A DNA stretch of 64,000 nucleotides from Porphyromonas vaginalis. Lineage in GTDB: Bacteria > Bacteroidota > Bacteroidia > Bacteroidales > Porphyromonadaceae. The position numbers and the translations under genes were made by a program. Location of the stretch: positions 620,001 to 684,000 of the forward strand of contig NZ_CATQJU010000001.1 in assembly GCF_958301595.1 (NCBI RefSeq), read 5' to 3'. The notes under the pieces are model-generated. The model saw only the letters and a list, made by a program, of their open reading frames with translations. It ran no database searches and was not told the origin of the DNA. Below are positions 16,701 through 26,346 of this stretch, one piece after another. The number at the start of each line of letters is the position of its first letter. Position 1 is the first letter of the stretch.

Positions 16701-19085
16701 TTAAGAGACTTTACCCAGATAAGAGACGGCTCCCGTAGTAGGGCGATGTATCGTCGGCAACTCGATGGTCGCCTCGTCAATGTCTAGAATGAGGTAAGAG
16801 GGCAACTGCTGGAGTAGCTCTTGCTGTGCTGGCATGAGGGCTGCCCACGCATCGTAAGCGATGAAGGCGAAGTCGTAAGTGGTCAGATCAACTTGCTCAG
16901 CAAAAGTCTCCCCGCTCCACGACACACGATCCGAGAGCTCTGTCGCAGGCTTAGCAAGGTGTGACGAGAGTGGCATCAGCGTGATCGGACTATCGGCACG
17001 CTCCGTCACCTGCTCGGCAACGAGTAGTAGCTCTTTGTCTTCAGGCCGCTGCATCAACACGAGCGGATGTGCTATCGGGGTCTGACCATTGTCCACATAG
17101 ATACCCACCGAGCAAGGTGCCTCATGAGCAAAAGTGGCAATAATCTCCTCAAAGGAGTGCGAGTTCTGCTCTTTCTTAGCTTGACGACGGCGACCAGTCA
17201 TAACTTTCCACCTGCGGGTGAGCTTATCGCTATATGCGACTAGGTCGCGGTCTTTCTTGTCTTGCGAAAGGTTGACACTTGCCCCGAGGAGCAGCAGGTT
17301 GCTCTGGATATGATTGGCGTGCGAGAGAACCGCCTCGGGCACCGATTCGGCGATCTCATACTTACGCTCCACGGAGAGGTCTAGCTGCTTGGCCATCTCC
17401 ATCGGCGCGGCAAAGCTACTGGCGTAGTAGTGATCCGCATCGATGGTGCTAATGTCTGTATCCGTGGTGACGTGCATCAGCGTACAGGCCACCTGTGGAG
17501 AGGTGCCACCACAGAGCCTATGGAAGAACTCTAAGAGCGTCACGCCCGTCTCAGCACGACCGAACGAGATGAGCACCTGACCTGTCGCGTGCTCTAGGCT
17601 TTGCGGTGTTTTCTTTTTCTTAAGGAGCCAGTCGATTAGTTGCAGCGTTGGAGCGGTCATGATGGTAGTCACGAGCGTCATCATCACGAGGATGGTAAAG
17701 AGAACGGTCGAGAGGACTCCTAGGTCCAGTCCGATGCGCAGTACGACCAGCTCCATCAGCCCTCGGGTGTTCATATAAGCCCCTAGGTAAAGGCTTTCGC
17801 GGCGCTGTATGCCACAGCTTCGTGCCGCTAGGTAGGTGCCGCCCATTTTGCCAATAACCGCTACAAGCGTACAGATCAGGAAGAGGCCCCACAGCTGAGG
17901 CGTATTGACCAAGCCCAGCTCTGTGCGCAAACCTGAGCTCACGAAGAAGAGCGGCAGGAGGAGCAAAAGTGCTAGGTCCTCGACTTTTTCCTTGACAATC
18001 ACTCGGAAGTCTAGGTTCTCAGGCATGACAAGCCCCAGCATGAAGGCGCCAAAGAGCGCATGCATACTCATGATCTCGGTGAAGTAGGCACTCGCCATGA
18101 GGAGGATGAAGATGAGCCCCATGAGCGACTTGGAGAGTACCTCACGATGTCTCACACGCCGCCCGAGGAGTCCGAAGAGTGGTCGCAAGATGCCAAAGAT
18201 GACCGCCAGATAGAGCGCGAGGAAGAGCATATTGTAGAGGGCACTCGTGAAGCTCCCCCCCTGGCTGACCGCCATGATGGCCGCCAGCATGAGCCACGCC
18301 ACGATGTCTCCCATGGCTGCGGTCGAGAGTGCCAAGCGGCCTAGGTGACTATGCGAGAGCGAGCGCTCCTGGATGATACGCGCCAAGACGGGGAAGGCGG
18401 TGATGCTGAGCGAGATGCCCACAAAGAGAGCGAGCGACAAGAAGCTACTCCCCTCGCTCAGTAGCTCAGGGCGACTGTACAGCCCATAAGTGAGGAGGAT
18501 GCCTAGGATAAAGGGAAAGATAATCCCCGACTGACTGATGATGAAAGCTTGCTGCGCCTGACCCTTGAGGTCTTTCATACGCAGCTCCATACCTATGGTA
18601 AACATGAAGAGGATCAGTCCGAACTGACTGAGCAACTCTAGATTGCCCAGGCTGTGCACAGGGAAGAGCGTTTCCATCGCTTCTGGCCAAACGGCTCCCA
18701 GCAAGCTCGGGCCGAGCAATATACCAGCTAGGATTTCTCCGATGACCGTCGGCTGATGCAATCGTGCGAAGATCCACCCGACGACACGTACCACGAGCAG
18801 GATGACGACCAACTGGATCAGCAACATCCCTATGTCTGAGGCTGCATGAGCACGGACTGAACTCACAAACGACTGCCACGGCGAAGCCTCACCCGCAGGC
18901 GAAAGGGTGGGCAATTCGGGAGCTTCGCTCAGGGACTCGGTCATAGCTACAGGAGGCGTGACGAGAGCCTCCGAAGGGCCAGTCATAGCCTGGTCAGTAG
19001 CAGCGACCCACCACAAGAGTGCCACAAAGATGAGCATTAGCCCGCCGTAGAGCCACCACGCTAGCTGTCGTTGATGTGTATTCAT
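16701..19085 (-). CDS. CPA2-type cation:proton antiporter with C-terminal stress-protein-like domain
   Basis: 794 aa from the ATG at 19085. The frame is open a further 108 codons upstream, but those cover palindromic repeats and the -7 box, so I chose the start MNTHQRQLAWWLYGG. One N-terminal membrane segment, then a Na+/H+ exchanger domain of about 12 segments (from about 100 to 500: GEILAGILLGPSLLG, ALFVGISLSITAFPVLARI, AFMLGLVMPENLDFR). The last 280 residues are soluble and resemble universal-stress-protein pairs. It probably exchanges Na+ or K+ for H+. It forms a unit with glgB. Confidence 0.88.
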   Translation of the reverse strand: MNTHQRQLAWWLYGGLMLIFVALLWWVAATDQAMTGPSEALVTPPVAMTESLSEAPELPTLSPAGEASPWQSFVSSVRAHAASDIGMLLIQLVVILLVVRVVGWIFARLHQPTVIGEILAGILLGPSLLGAVWPEAMETLFPVHSLGNLELLSQFGLILFMFTIGMELRMKDLKGQAQQAFIISQSGIIFPFILGILLTYGLYSRPELLSEGSSFLSLALFVGISLSITAFPVLARIIQERSLSHSHLGRLALSTAAMGDIVAWLMLAAIMAVSQGGSFTSALYNMLFLALYLAVIFGILRPLFGLLGRRVRHREVLSKSLMGLIFILLMASAYFTEIMSMHALFGAFMLGLVMPENLDFRVIVKEKVEDLALLLLLPLFFVSSGLRTELGLVNTPQLWGLFLICTLVAVIGKMGGTYLAARSCGIQRRESLYLGAYMNTRGLMELVVLRIGLDLGVLSTVLFTILVMMTLVTTIMTAPTLQLIDWLLKKKKTPQSLEHATGQVLISFGRAETGVTLLEFFHRLCGGTSPQVACTLMHVTTDTDISTIDADHYYASSFAAPMEMAKQLDLSVERKYEIAESVPEAVLSHANHIQSNLLLLGASVNLSQDKKDRDLVAYSDKLTRRWKVMTGRRRQAKKEQNSHSFEEIIATFAHEAPCSVGIYVDNGQTPIAHPLVLMQRPEDKELLLVAEQVTERADSPITLMPLSSHLAKPATELSDRVSWSGETFAEQVDLTTYDFAFIAYDAWAALMPAQQELLQQLPSYLILDIDEATIELPTIHRPTTGAVSYLGKVS

Positions 19086-19157
19086 CGAGGATACGCCTAT
19101 TTCGTTATGCAGTAAATGTAGCGACGAGACCACACCTGCAGTCTCCGCCTTACGGGA

Positions 19158-19165
19158 CAAAGATA
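19158..19165 (-). promoter_or_regulatory. -7 box of the antiporter-glgB unit
   Basis: TATCTTTG on the minus strand, about 72 bases upstream of the chosen ATG. This box lying inside the longer frame is a reason to prefer the shorter start. Confidence 0.55.
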
Positions 19166-19190
19166 CGAAATCACAGCTGTCCGATGAATG

Positions 19191-19308
19191 GTTCCTACCT
19201 TGGAACCGAAAAGTTCCAACGCTGGAACTAAAAAGTTCCTCCGCTGGAACTAAAGAGTTCCTCCCTTGGAACTTTTTAGTTCCAAAAGAGGAACGGGTTT
19301 TGGAACTC
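19191..19308. repeat. GGAAC/GTTCC palindrome cluster
   Basis: A run of GGTTCC, GGAAC...GTTCC units: GGAACTAAAAAGTTCC, GGAACTAAAGAGTTCC and GGAACTTTTTAGTTCC follow one another, each joined by 6 bases (TCCGCT, TCCCTT). Looser copies flank both sides. It lies just upstream of the antiporter promoter. Confidence 0.8.
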
Positions 19309-19377
19309 GTATATACCACAAATAAAGCACGATAGAAAGCGAGTCGCTGCATCAATGCGAGACAAGTAACCCGCCGT

Positions 19378-19500
19378 AGGGACGCACGGTTGTGCGTCCG
19401 TTGTATCAAAGGTTACAGCATCGTGGTTTTAACAAGGACGGACGCACGACCGAGCGTCCCTACAAAGGGCTACACGTCTTGCCGTTCGACAACGGACGCA
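19378..19500. repeat. REP-like GGACGCAC hairpins
   Basis: GGGACGCACGGTTGTGCGTCC (first 8 and last 8 pair) and GGACGCACGACCGAGCGTCC-type copies, separated by GTATCAAAGGTTACAGC. Same family as the 52-bp tandem at 5241. Confidence 0.7.
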
Positions 19501-19509
19501 CCCAGCGTA

Positions 19510-21561
19510 CTACTTGTTTAGGTCGAGCGAGATGCCGAGGCGGATGATGGGCGGATTGATTGGATAGTGCGCTGCGGAGAAACGCTCCGAGGGTGAGATA
19601 AAGAGGTCACCGAGGTTGTAGTACTCGACAAAGAAGCGCGCACGCTTGAGCTGGAAGCTGACAAAGGCGTTCAAGTGGGGGAAGTTGCCATACTTCGTCT
19701 CCGTCTGATTGACAAACTGCATGACTGCAGGCTCATAGTAAGGCGCGTAGTATCGTGTATGCCAGCGACAGTCTACGCCGAGCATGATGCGTAAGACACG
19801 AGCATATAGGAAGTCTGTGTAGACGGTTCCGTAGAGGCTGAGCGTAGGCAGAGGCACGACCTCCTGACGTGTGGAGAGCTGGTAGAGGGCTTGCAGTCTC
19901 CAGGCGAGCCAACCCCACTTGTAGTCGTGCTGCAGGCGTGCCGAGAGGATCTGTATCGGGTCAGCACACTGCTCGACGAGCCCTTGCGAAGTCCAGTAGA
20001 GCTGGTTCTGCAGGGTGGCGGTCTCGACGCTTAGCGAGGTGCCCAGCTTGTCGAGTGTGAGTCGCCCTCCGAAGGCTAGCCGACGCTCATAGCCGAAGTC
20101 TCTGTCCCAGCGGTGGAAGGTGCCGTGAAAGTGCCGTATGAAGTAATCCGGACGACGATTCTCGAAGTTGCCCCAGGCACGCAGTCCTACGGGGAAGCTC
20201 CAGAGACGGAACGAAGTACTGATACCGCCTTGCGCCAAGATGGATCCGATGTTTTCGCCTAGGAGGGTACTCTCGAGCTGCGCATCGAAGTTGAGCAAGT
20301 GTCCCGAGGTACGCGCTATGCGTCCCCCCACGACCACGTCCATGGTGCTGTGTCCGGGTCGCTCCCGATAGATCGAGTCGGGGGTGTAGTAGTATTTGTT
20401 TTCCAGCCGCACATAAGCCTCTAGACCAAACTTGACCCATGGTCTGAAGCCCTCACGGAGCGAGAGGACGAAGCTATTGTCCAGCTGCCACCGTCGGGTG
20501 CTATCCTCAGGCAATACGTAGAGCGAGTCGAGCGCACCCGAGGGACCTTTGTGCATATAGGAGTAGTGGTTGGGGTACTGCTCCCAGGTAGCTTGGTTTC
20601 GATTCACATACTGGTGGATGCCTTGCCTGAAGCTCAAGAGATGCCCTACACTAGCTATCGGCACGAAGCGCACCGTATCGGCTTCGGTGCGACGCTCGCC
20701 AAAGATGGTCAGCGAGTCACTGGCACTGCGAGGACGATAGGAGCCGAAGTTGTAGCGATGCGAGAGGAAGAAGTGAGCATCGTCGATACCATTCCAGACA
20801 CGCTCTGCCTGACGAACGGGTATCTCGTGGCTCTCCAGATTGCGCCGGCCAGAGTTGCTCCGTGTAGGGTCATTGACATAGGCATCCTCCATGATACCGC
20901 CATTCTCCGTGATCCGTGCGAAGTTGCCCCCGCCCGAGAGGTACGCCTCGTAGCGGTCTAGTGTCAGCGTCGCAAATAGCCGATAGTCACAGCTCTTGGT
21001 GCGGTTGCCTATGTAGTAGCCTGGCGAGTAGGTGTAGTTGAAGTCGGCTCCCATCGCTAGCCGCTTGCTGAGGTTGAAGGCGATCGTCCCGTCAAACTGC
21101 TCTTCGCGTCTCTGGGCATCTCCATTGCGCTGATAAAGGAGCTTGGAGAAGGGGGTCTTCGTGCGATAGAAAAGCCTATTAGACTCGTCCCATACGAAGC
21201 CCGAGAGCGTCTGGTCGTATAGGAAGCGATGCTGCGGGCGCAGTCGGTTGAAGTAGTCCATATCGACCCACGGAGAGCGCAAGTTTCCTAAGTAAGCCAT
21301 CACGATGGAGCGGCTCTCCGCTTTCACCTGATCGTGAAAGAGCGTACTCAGCGTATCGGGACGTGCCGCATAGAGCGCGCCCGTGTAGGGATTGATCAGA
21401 TAGCTGTGGAGCGTCTCGCCACGATAGATGAGCTCGTGGGGATCTTTGTCAAAGCCGGGTAGCGGTATGTCGTAATCGTAGCGCGACTGCGCCCTAACGG
21501 CTGTCGCTAGGAGGCTCCACAAGACGAGGAGGCAGAGAAGGTGTCGGACTAGCTTGCTCAT
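19510..21561 (-). CDS. Putative outer-membrane porin (Porin_10 family)
   Basis: 683 aa with a signal peptide (1-25, ending TAVRAQ). The rest is rich in alternating aromatic/polar strands (for example YEAYLSGGGNFARI and RFFVEYYNLGDLF) and ends in a beta-strand, as in the Bacteroidota putative porin family. It probably forms a barrel in the outer membrane; the substrate is unknown. Its ATG overlaps the lipoprotein stop by 4 bases. It is last in the pyrE unit. Confidence 0.8.
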   Translation of the reverse strand: MSKLVRHLLCLLVLWSLLATAVRAQSRYDYDIPLPGFDKDPHELIYRGETLHSYLINPYTGALYAARPDTLSTLFHDQVKAESRSIVMAYLGNLRSPWVDMDYFNRLRPQHRFLYDQTLSGFVWDESNRLFYRTKTPFSKLLYQRNGDAQRREEQFDGTIAFNLSKRLAMGADFNYTYSPGYYIGNRTKSCDYRLFATLTLDRYEAYLSGGGNFARITENGGIMEDAYVNDPTRSNSGRRNLESHEIPVRQAERVWNGIDDAHFFLSHRYNFGSYRPRSASDSLTIFGERRTEADTVRFVPIASVGHLLSFRQGIHQYVNRNQATWEQYPNHYSYMHKGPSGALDSLYVLPEDSTRRWQLDNSFVLSLREGFRPWVKFGLEAYVRLENKYYYTPDSIYRERPGHSTMDVVVGGRIARTSGHLLNFDAQLESTLLGENIGSILAQGGISTSFRLWSFPVGLRAWGNFENRRPDYFIRHFHGTFHRWDRDFGYERRLAFGGRLTLDKLGTSLSVETATLQNQLYWTSQGLVEQCADPIQILSARLQHDYKWGWLAWRLQALYQLSTRQEVVPLPTLSLYGTVYTDFLYARVLRIMLGVDCRWHTRYYAPYYEPAVMQFVNQTETKYGNFPHLNAFVSFQLKRARFFVEYYNLGDLFISPSERFSAAHYPINPPIIRLGISLDLNK

Positions 21562-22025
21562 AGCTCAGGTGCAGTGATCAGTATACCCCCATCGATGGGT
21601 AAGACACGGTAAGGCAGGAGGGGGCTTTGGGCAGGCCCTTGGATGGGCGTTCCCCCGCCATAGACAATGCTAAAGCGACTGTGACACTTCGGACAGACCG
21701 CCTCGAGCTTCTCATTGACCATCAAAGCGTTCGTGGGATCCAGCTCTTTAGGGCAGGCAAGGTCGTAAGCGTAGTAGTAATCGGCCGTGCCACTCCCTGC
21801 GAAGCCGTGAATGACTAGGATGCCTCCGAAGCCGATGGCTGAGGTTGCTGTGCTGGGTCTCGTGATGCGCATATACCCCCCAGTGGCTGTGAGTGCTCGT
21901 CCATTAGTGGCGAAGTATAACTCATAGTGCACTGGACGCAGGGGCGTGGCGTACTGCACCTCGCCTTGACACCCCAGTAGGAGGAGCGTCATGAGCGATA
22001 AAAGCATTATGCGGATACCCTGCAT
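21558..22025 (-). CDS. Rieske-like lipoprotein with altered cluster ligands
   Basis: 155 aa. A lipobox LLLLGC puts the lipidated Cys at 19. The fold pattern is Rieske-like: YDLACPKE (88-94) and VCPKCHSRFSIVYGGG (110-125), then GPAQSPLLPYRV. In box 1 the His of C-x-H is missing (C91-P-K). In box 2 the Cys and His are C111, C114 and H115, one residue off the usual C-x-x-H. It may bind a different cluster or metal, or none. It overlaps the porin gene and probably works with it at the envelope. Confidence 0.75.
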   Translation of the reverse strand: MQGIRIMLLSLMTLLLLGCQGEVQYATPLRPVHYELYFATNGRALTATGGYMRITRPSTATSAIGFGGILVIHGFAGSGTADYYYAYDLACPKELDPTNALMVNEKLEAVCPKCHSRFSIVYGGGTPIQGPAQSPLLPYRVLPIDGGILITAPEL

Positions 22026-22049
22026 CCTTGTTTTGATTCTAGCTTTAGA

Positions 22050-22472
22050 CTATGCGTCGTAGCGCAGCTGTCCCAGCATGTTGGCAATGTACTGCACAGC
22101 CTCCTCTAGGTGAGGTTTTACCATGCCAGCGACAAAGGGGTTGAGCTTAGCATCTAGTGAGACAACTAAGGTGCTACCTCCCGTCTCCTGAGACGTGAGT
22201 CGTATGGAGACATTGGCGGGCATCATATCGTGCTCGATTTGGTAGCGAACCTCCTCGGTGGGGATACGCTCCGAGACAACGAGTGCGAGATCTGCCGGGA
22301 ACTTCATCACCTGCGCCTGTATTTCGCAGCGGTCGCTAGTGAGTGAAGAGACCTTGACCTGCTTTTCCTCCAGCAACTGATGTAGCTCCTCGAGATTGGA
22401 CAGGTCGCTGATCTTACGATAGATCGCCTCACAACTATACGTAGAGGCGACGGGCTGACTTTGTATCGTCAT
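22050..22472 (-). CDS. SRPBCC-fold small protein, unknown ligand
   Basis: 140 aa from the ATG at 22472. The frame extends to 22550 but that part overlaps pyrE; the downstream Met (MTIQSQPVAST) is more likely. The length and pattern (a start SKISD-like segment SCEAIYRKISD, strands, and a long C-terminal helix KPHLEEAVQYIANML) fit the START/polyketide-cyclase-like (SRPBCC) family. Ligand and role are unknown. It follows pyrE with 37 bases between. Confidence 0.7.
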   Translation of the reverse strand: MTIQSQPVASTYSCEAIYRKISDLSNLEELHQLLEEKQVKVSSLTSDRCEIQAQVMKFPADLALVVSERIPTEEVRYQIEHDMMPANVSIRLTSQETGGSTLVVSLDAKLNPFVAGMVKPHLEEAVQYIANMLGQLRYDA

Positions 22473-22509
22473 AGGAATGGGTTGTGTAAGCTTAAAGGTG
22501 TCGTCAATG

Positions 22510-23166
22510 CTATCGTCCCCACTGGCTCGGGTTTTCGCGCCACTGAGCAAGCATTTCTAAGTCATGCTCAGAGACGTAACCAGCAGAGACAGCTTGGCGA
22601 ATCACTTCGTTGTAATCAGTCAGGGTGCGCATCTCCACACCTGCCTTGGCGAAAAGCGCCTCGGCCTCAGCGAAGCCATGCGTATAGACCGCCATGAGTC
22701 CCTCGACCTGTGCGCCTGCTGCTTGTAGTGCCTCGACAGCCTTCATACTGCTACCGCCTGTAGAGATCAGATCCTCGATGACTACGACACGAGCTCCCTC
22801 GGGCAGATAACCCTCAATGAGGTTTTGCTTGCCATGATCCTTAGCCGAGGAGCGTACATAGACGAAGGGCAACCCCAGCTCGTCTGCCACCAAGGCTCCC
22901 CACGAGATAGCTCCCGTGGCAACGCCTGCTACCACCTCAGCATTGGGGTAGCGATCGCTCACCTGGATGGCAAAGGCTTGCTTGATGTAGCTGCGATGCG
23001 CAGGATAAGAGAGCGTCTTGCGGTTGTCACAATAGATAGGACTAAGCCACCCAGAGGCCCACGTAAAGGGTGCGTCTGGACGAAGCTCGACAGCCTGGAT
23101 AGCGAGCAAACGATGAGCTACCGACTGCGCGATAGTGCACTGCTGATCTGAAACTTTTGATGTCAT
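22510..23166 (-). CDS. pyrE: Orotate phosphoribosyltransferase
   Basis: 218 aa. It joins orotate and PRPP to give OMP in pyrimidine synthesis. The PRPP-binding motif VVVIEDLISTGGSS is near 125-140 and the flexible-loop region KDHGKQNLIEG near 108-118. YCDNRKTLSYP (about 45) is typical of the orotate-binding side. First gene of a unit with the SRPBCC protein, Rieske-like lipoprotein and porin. Confidence 0.95.
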   Translation of the reverse strand: MTSKVSDQQCTIAQSVAHRLLAIQAVELRPDAPFTWASGWLSPIYCDNRKTLSYPAHRSYIKQAFAIQVSDRYPNAEVVAGVATGAISWGALVADELGLPFVYVRSSAKDHGKQNLIEGYLPEGARVVVIEDLISTGGSSMKAVEALQAAGAQVEGLMAVYTHGFAEAEALFAKAGVEMRTLTDYNEVIRQAVSAGYVSEHDLEMLAQWRENPSQWGR

Positions 23167-23193
23167 AAGAGGATAAGTATCTTAGATATGGCA

Positions 23194-23255
23194 CAAAGGT
23201 ACGAATTTAGAGGTTAGAGATTAGAAGTTAGAGGGTAGAAGTTAGAGATTAGAGG
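23194..23255 (-). promoter_or_regulatory. Heptad array and promoter of pyrE
   Basis: On the minus strand, in-register units TCTAATC, TCTAACT, TCTACCC, TCTAACT, TCTAATC, TCTAACC (23207-23252) run into AAATTCG and TACCTTTG (23194-23201). About seven heptads occupy the whole region upstream of the -7 box. Confidence 0.7.
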
Positions 23256-23286
23256 GAGTCGTCTCTGCACCACCGTCTCAAAAGCA

Positions 23287-23334
23287 GTCGGAGCCTATCC
23301 ACGATCGTGTGGGTAGGCTCCGACTTTGTTTTTA
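23287..23334. terminator. Intrinsic terminator between secDF and pyrE
   Basis: GTCGGAGCCTATCCAC (23287-23302) pairs with GTGTGGGTAGGCTCCGAC (23307-23324), with a small bulge. A T-rich run follows on the plus strand and TTTT on the minus strand. It most likely ends secDF transcription. Confidence 0.75.
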
Positions 23335-23368
23335 CCTTGCTCTACCTTGAGAGCGAGCAGAGGTGTGC

Positions 23369-26299
23369 TTACTTCTTAGCTGCTGCGAGCTTCTTCTGAT
23401 GCTGCTTATTGCGTACTAGGTAAGCAATAGGCGATGCGACGAAGAGCGTACAGAAGATACCATAGACGATACCGATGAGTAGCGCAAAGGTAAAGCTACG
23501 CATAGAGGCTCCACCGAGGATAAAGATGATGAAGACCACTAGGAAGGTTGAGAAAGAAGTCTGCACCGTACGAGCTAGCGTACTATTGAGAGCTTCGTTC
23601 ATCACCAGCTTCTCCTCGCGGTTCGGATAGTTGTGTAGCGTCTCACGGACACGGTCGAAGACGACGACCACGTCGTTGATCGAGTATCCGATGATCGCTA
23701 GTAGTGCTGCGATGAAGTTTTGATCCAGCTCCATCGTGAAGGGCATGATCTGCCAGAGCAGTATGTAGCTCGCCACGATGAGGAGCGTGGTAGTAGCCAC
23801 AGAAGCAAAGGCACCTAGCGAGAAGGCCCAGTTGCGGAAGCGGAGCAAGATGTACAGTCCCATGAAGATCAGGGAGAGGACCACCGCTATGATAGCCTGA
23901 CGAGAGATGTCCTTAGACATACTCGGGCTGACGCGCTGTGAGCTGACGACATAGTTGTCGACAAACTGCTGCTGGGTGGTACCCTGTGGAAGGAACTTCT
24001 GGACTCCCTCGAAGACCTTACCGATGACGAGTAGCTCCTCGTCTTCGCTCTCCTGAGTCATGCCGATACCATAGTTGGTTGAGATACGAACCTGGTTGCC
24101 CTCCGTACCGATGGAGGTGACGAGGACATGCTCCTCTAGGGGTTTCATGAGTGATTCACGCACCTCAGCCGAAGAGACTGGCTGCTCAAAGGCAACGATG
24201 TAGTTACGACCACCTGAGAACTCGATACCTCTATTGAGACCCCATACAAACGAACCAATGAGACCGAGCACTAGGATAGAGCCAAAGATGATGAAGCCCT
24301 TGTTGCGGTTCTCCAGGATCTTGTAGCTTGGGTTGTTGAGCAGGTTGCGCGTAAGGAAGGTCGTATAAGTGACCTTGTCCATACGTCCCTTCTTATCGAG
24401 TGCCTCGACAACGATACGCGTCAGGAAGACCGCCGTGATAAAGGAAGCGATGACACCGATGATGAGCGTCGTAGCGAAGCCACGGATAGGACCTGTACCA
24501 AAGGCATAGAGTACACCACCCGTGATGACGGTCGTAAGGTTGGAGTCAAAGATTGCTGAGAAGGCATTGCCATAACCATCCTGTATAGCACGTGTCATAG
24601 ACTTGCCAGCACGTAGCTCCTCCTTGATGCGCTCGAAGATCAGGATGTTGGCATCCACCGCCATACCGAGCGTCAGCACAAGTCCCGCAATACCGGACAG
24701 CGTCAAGACACTGTGGAAAGAGGCCAGGACACCGAGCGTGAAGAAGCTGTTGAGGATCAGAGCGCCATCGGCGATGAGACCTGGGATGAGACCATAAGCG
24801 AGGCACATATAGATCATCAGTAGGATGATCGCAATGATAAAGGAGATGATACCAGCCTTGATAGACTCGCTACCGAGGGTCGGACCAACGACACTCTCCT
24901 GCTCAATCTCGACAGAAGCCTCCATACGTCCAGAGTTAAGGACGTTAGCAAGGTCGGTCGTTTCGTCGACGGTAAAGTGGCCTGAGATCTCAGAGCGTCC
25001 ACCCGTAATCTCCGAATTGACATTAGGAGCTGAGTAGACGACGCCATCGAGGACTATAGCTATGCTTCGGCCGATGTTGTCACCCGTCAGGCGAGCCCAC
25101 TTACGGGCACCCTCATCATTCATCGTCATGGTGACGACGGGGCGGTTCTGACCAAGGTCGTTGCGCACCTCACTACGTGCCGAGGTGACCACCTCACCAC
25201 CTAGATCGGGGAGTGCATTGCGGTTACCACGGATAGCGTATAGCTCGTAGATATCCGTCTCCTTGCCTGTCTGGGGGTCCTTGATAGGTGAGTTGCCCCA
25301 GAGCAGCATCAGATCTTCACGGATCACCTTCTGCTTCTGTGCCTCCTCGAGCATCTCATCGATTTTGTCTAGATCAGCACGACGCGCGTAGCCCACGATG
25401 GTACCACGATTGGTCACGTTGAGCTTGCTAAAGAGGACATTCTCTACACCTCCAGTAGCTGGCTTCTGTACGGCTGTCGAGTCGGCCACCGTGGCTGTCG
25501 AGTCAGCTGCATTAACGGTCGTATCGGCAGGCGTCAGGTCATTGCCATTTGCCATAGCGGTGAGACGGTTGTTAGCGTCGACGAGATCGCTAGCGATCTC
25601 ATCATAGGTGTAAGTACGCCAGAACTGCAGATTAGCACTGCGCTGTAGTAGCTCACGGACACGCTGAGGCTCTGTAACGCCAGGTAGCTCGACAAGGATA
25701 CGCCCCTGGCCCTCTATGCGCTGTACGTTTGGAGCGACCACACCAAAGCGGTCGATACGCGTCTTGAGGACGTTGATGGCAGCGTCGATAGCACTGCTGT
25801 ACTTCTCCTGAAGCACCTTGATAACCTCCTGGTCGCTAGACTTAGGGGAGATAACATCACGGAGGGGGCCATTGCTAAAGATGACAGCGAGCGAGCCTGA
25901 GGGCTCGAGCTCCTTGTAAGCCTTTACGAAAGTCTCAACGAAGTCATTACCACCCTCCTTAGCAGCTCTATCGATAGCCTCGATAAAAGCAGGAGACTGG
26001 TTATGCCCCGAGAGGTTGCGTAGGAGGTCACGTCCATTGACCTTGAGGACGACGTTCATACCGCCCTTGAGGTCTAGTCCGAGCCCTATCTGCTGGTTGC
26101 GGGCTTTCTTGAGCGTGTAGCCAAACCACACCTTCTCGTTGGCCATTGAGTCGAGATACGCTTTGCCATCCTCGCCAGCTGCGGTCATCGCCAGCGCCTT
26201 CTGATCGTAGTGCCTTACCACAGGGGTAAAGGAGATGTAGAAAGCGCAGATGATCGTCAGTAGAGAGGCGAAGAGGATCACAAATCCTTTGTTCTGCAT
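23369..26299 (-). CDS. secDF: SecDF fusion protein translocase subunit
   Basis: 976 aa. SecD and SecF are one chain, as is usual in Bacteroidota. The SecD half has GLDLKGGMNVVLKV (about 54-67), a periplasmic domain with VVTMTMNDEGARKW, and the membrane bundle with AVDANILIFERI. The SecF half starts near 650, with GIEFSGGRNYIVAF and SINDVVVVFDRVRE. These use the proton gradient to help preprotein export and membrane protein insertion. It has its own clear promoter. Confidence 0.96.
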   Translation of the reverse strand: MQNKGFVILFASLLTIICAFYISFTPVVRHYDQKALAMTAAGEDGKAYLDSMANEKVWFGYTLKKARNQQIGLGLDLKGGMNVVLKVNGRDLLRNLSGHNQSPAFIEAIDRAAKEGGNDFVETFVKAYKELEPSGSLAVIFSNGPLRDVISPKSSDQEVIKVLQEKYSSAIDAAINVLKTRIDRFGVVAPNVQRIEGQGRILVELPGVTEPQRVRELLQRSANLQFWRTYTYDEIASDLVDANNRLTAMANGNDLTPADTTVNAADSTATVADSTAVQKPATGGVENVLFSKLNVTNRGTIVGYARRADLDKIDEMLEEAQKQKVIREDLMLLWGNSPIKDPQTGKETDIYELYAIRGNRNALPDLGGEVVTSARSEVRNDLGQNRPVVTMTMNDEGARKWARLTGDNIGRSIAIVLDGVVYSAPNVNSEITGGRSEISGHFTVDETTDLANVLNSGRMEASVEIEQESVVGPTLGSESIKAGIISFIIAIILLMIYMCLAYGLIPGLIADGALILNSFFTLGVLASFHSVLTLSGIAGLVLTLGMAVDANILIFERIKEELRAGKSMTRAIQDGYGNAFSAIFDSNLTTVITGGVLYAFGTGPIRGFATTLIIGVIASFITAVFLTRIVVEALDKKGRMDKVTYTTFLTRNLLNNPSYKILENRNKGFIIFGSILVLGLIGSFVWGLNRGIEFSGGRNYIVAFEQPVSSAEVRESLMKPLEEHVLVTSIGTEGNQVRISTNYGIGMTQESEDEELLVIGKVFEGVQKFLPQGTTQQQFVDNYVVSSQRVSPSMSKDISRQAIIAVVLSLIFMGLYILLRFRNWAFSLGAFASVATTTLLIVASYILLWQIMPFTMELDQNFIAALLAIIGYSINDVVVVFDRVRETLHNYPNREEKLVMNEALNSTLARTVQTSFSTFLVVFIIFILGGASMRSFTFALLIGIVYGIFCTLFVASPIAYLVRNKQHQKKLAAAKK

Positions 26300-26346
26300 G
26301 AGTATATTTGATATATCGTTATTATTTCACGTAGTCTAGATTGCCA

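Noticed and set aside
19086-19409. Long N-terminal extension of the antiporter (108 codons)
   Set aside because: It covers the GGAAC palindromes and the TATCTTTG box. The start at 19085 gives a normal membrane N-terminus.
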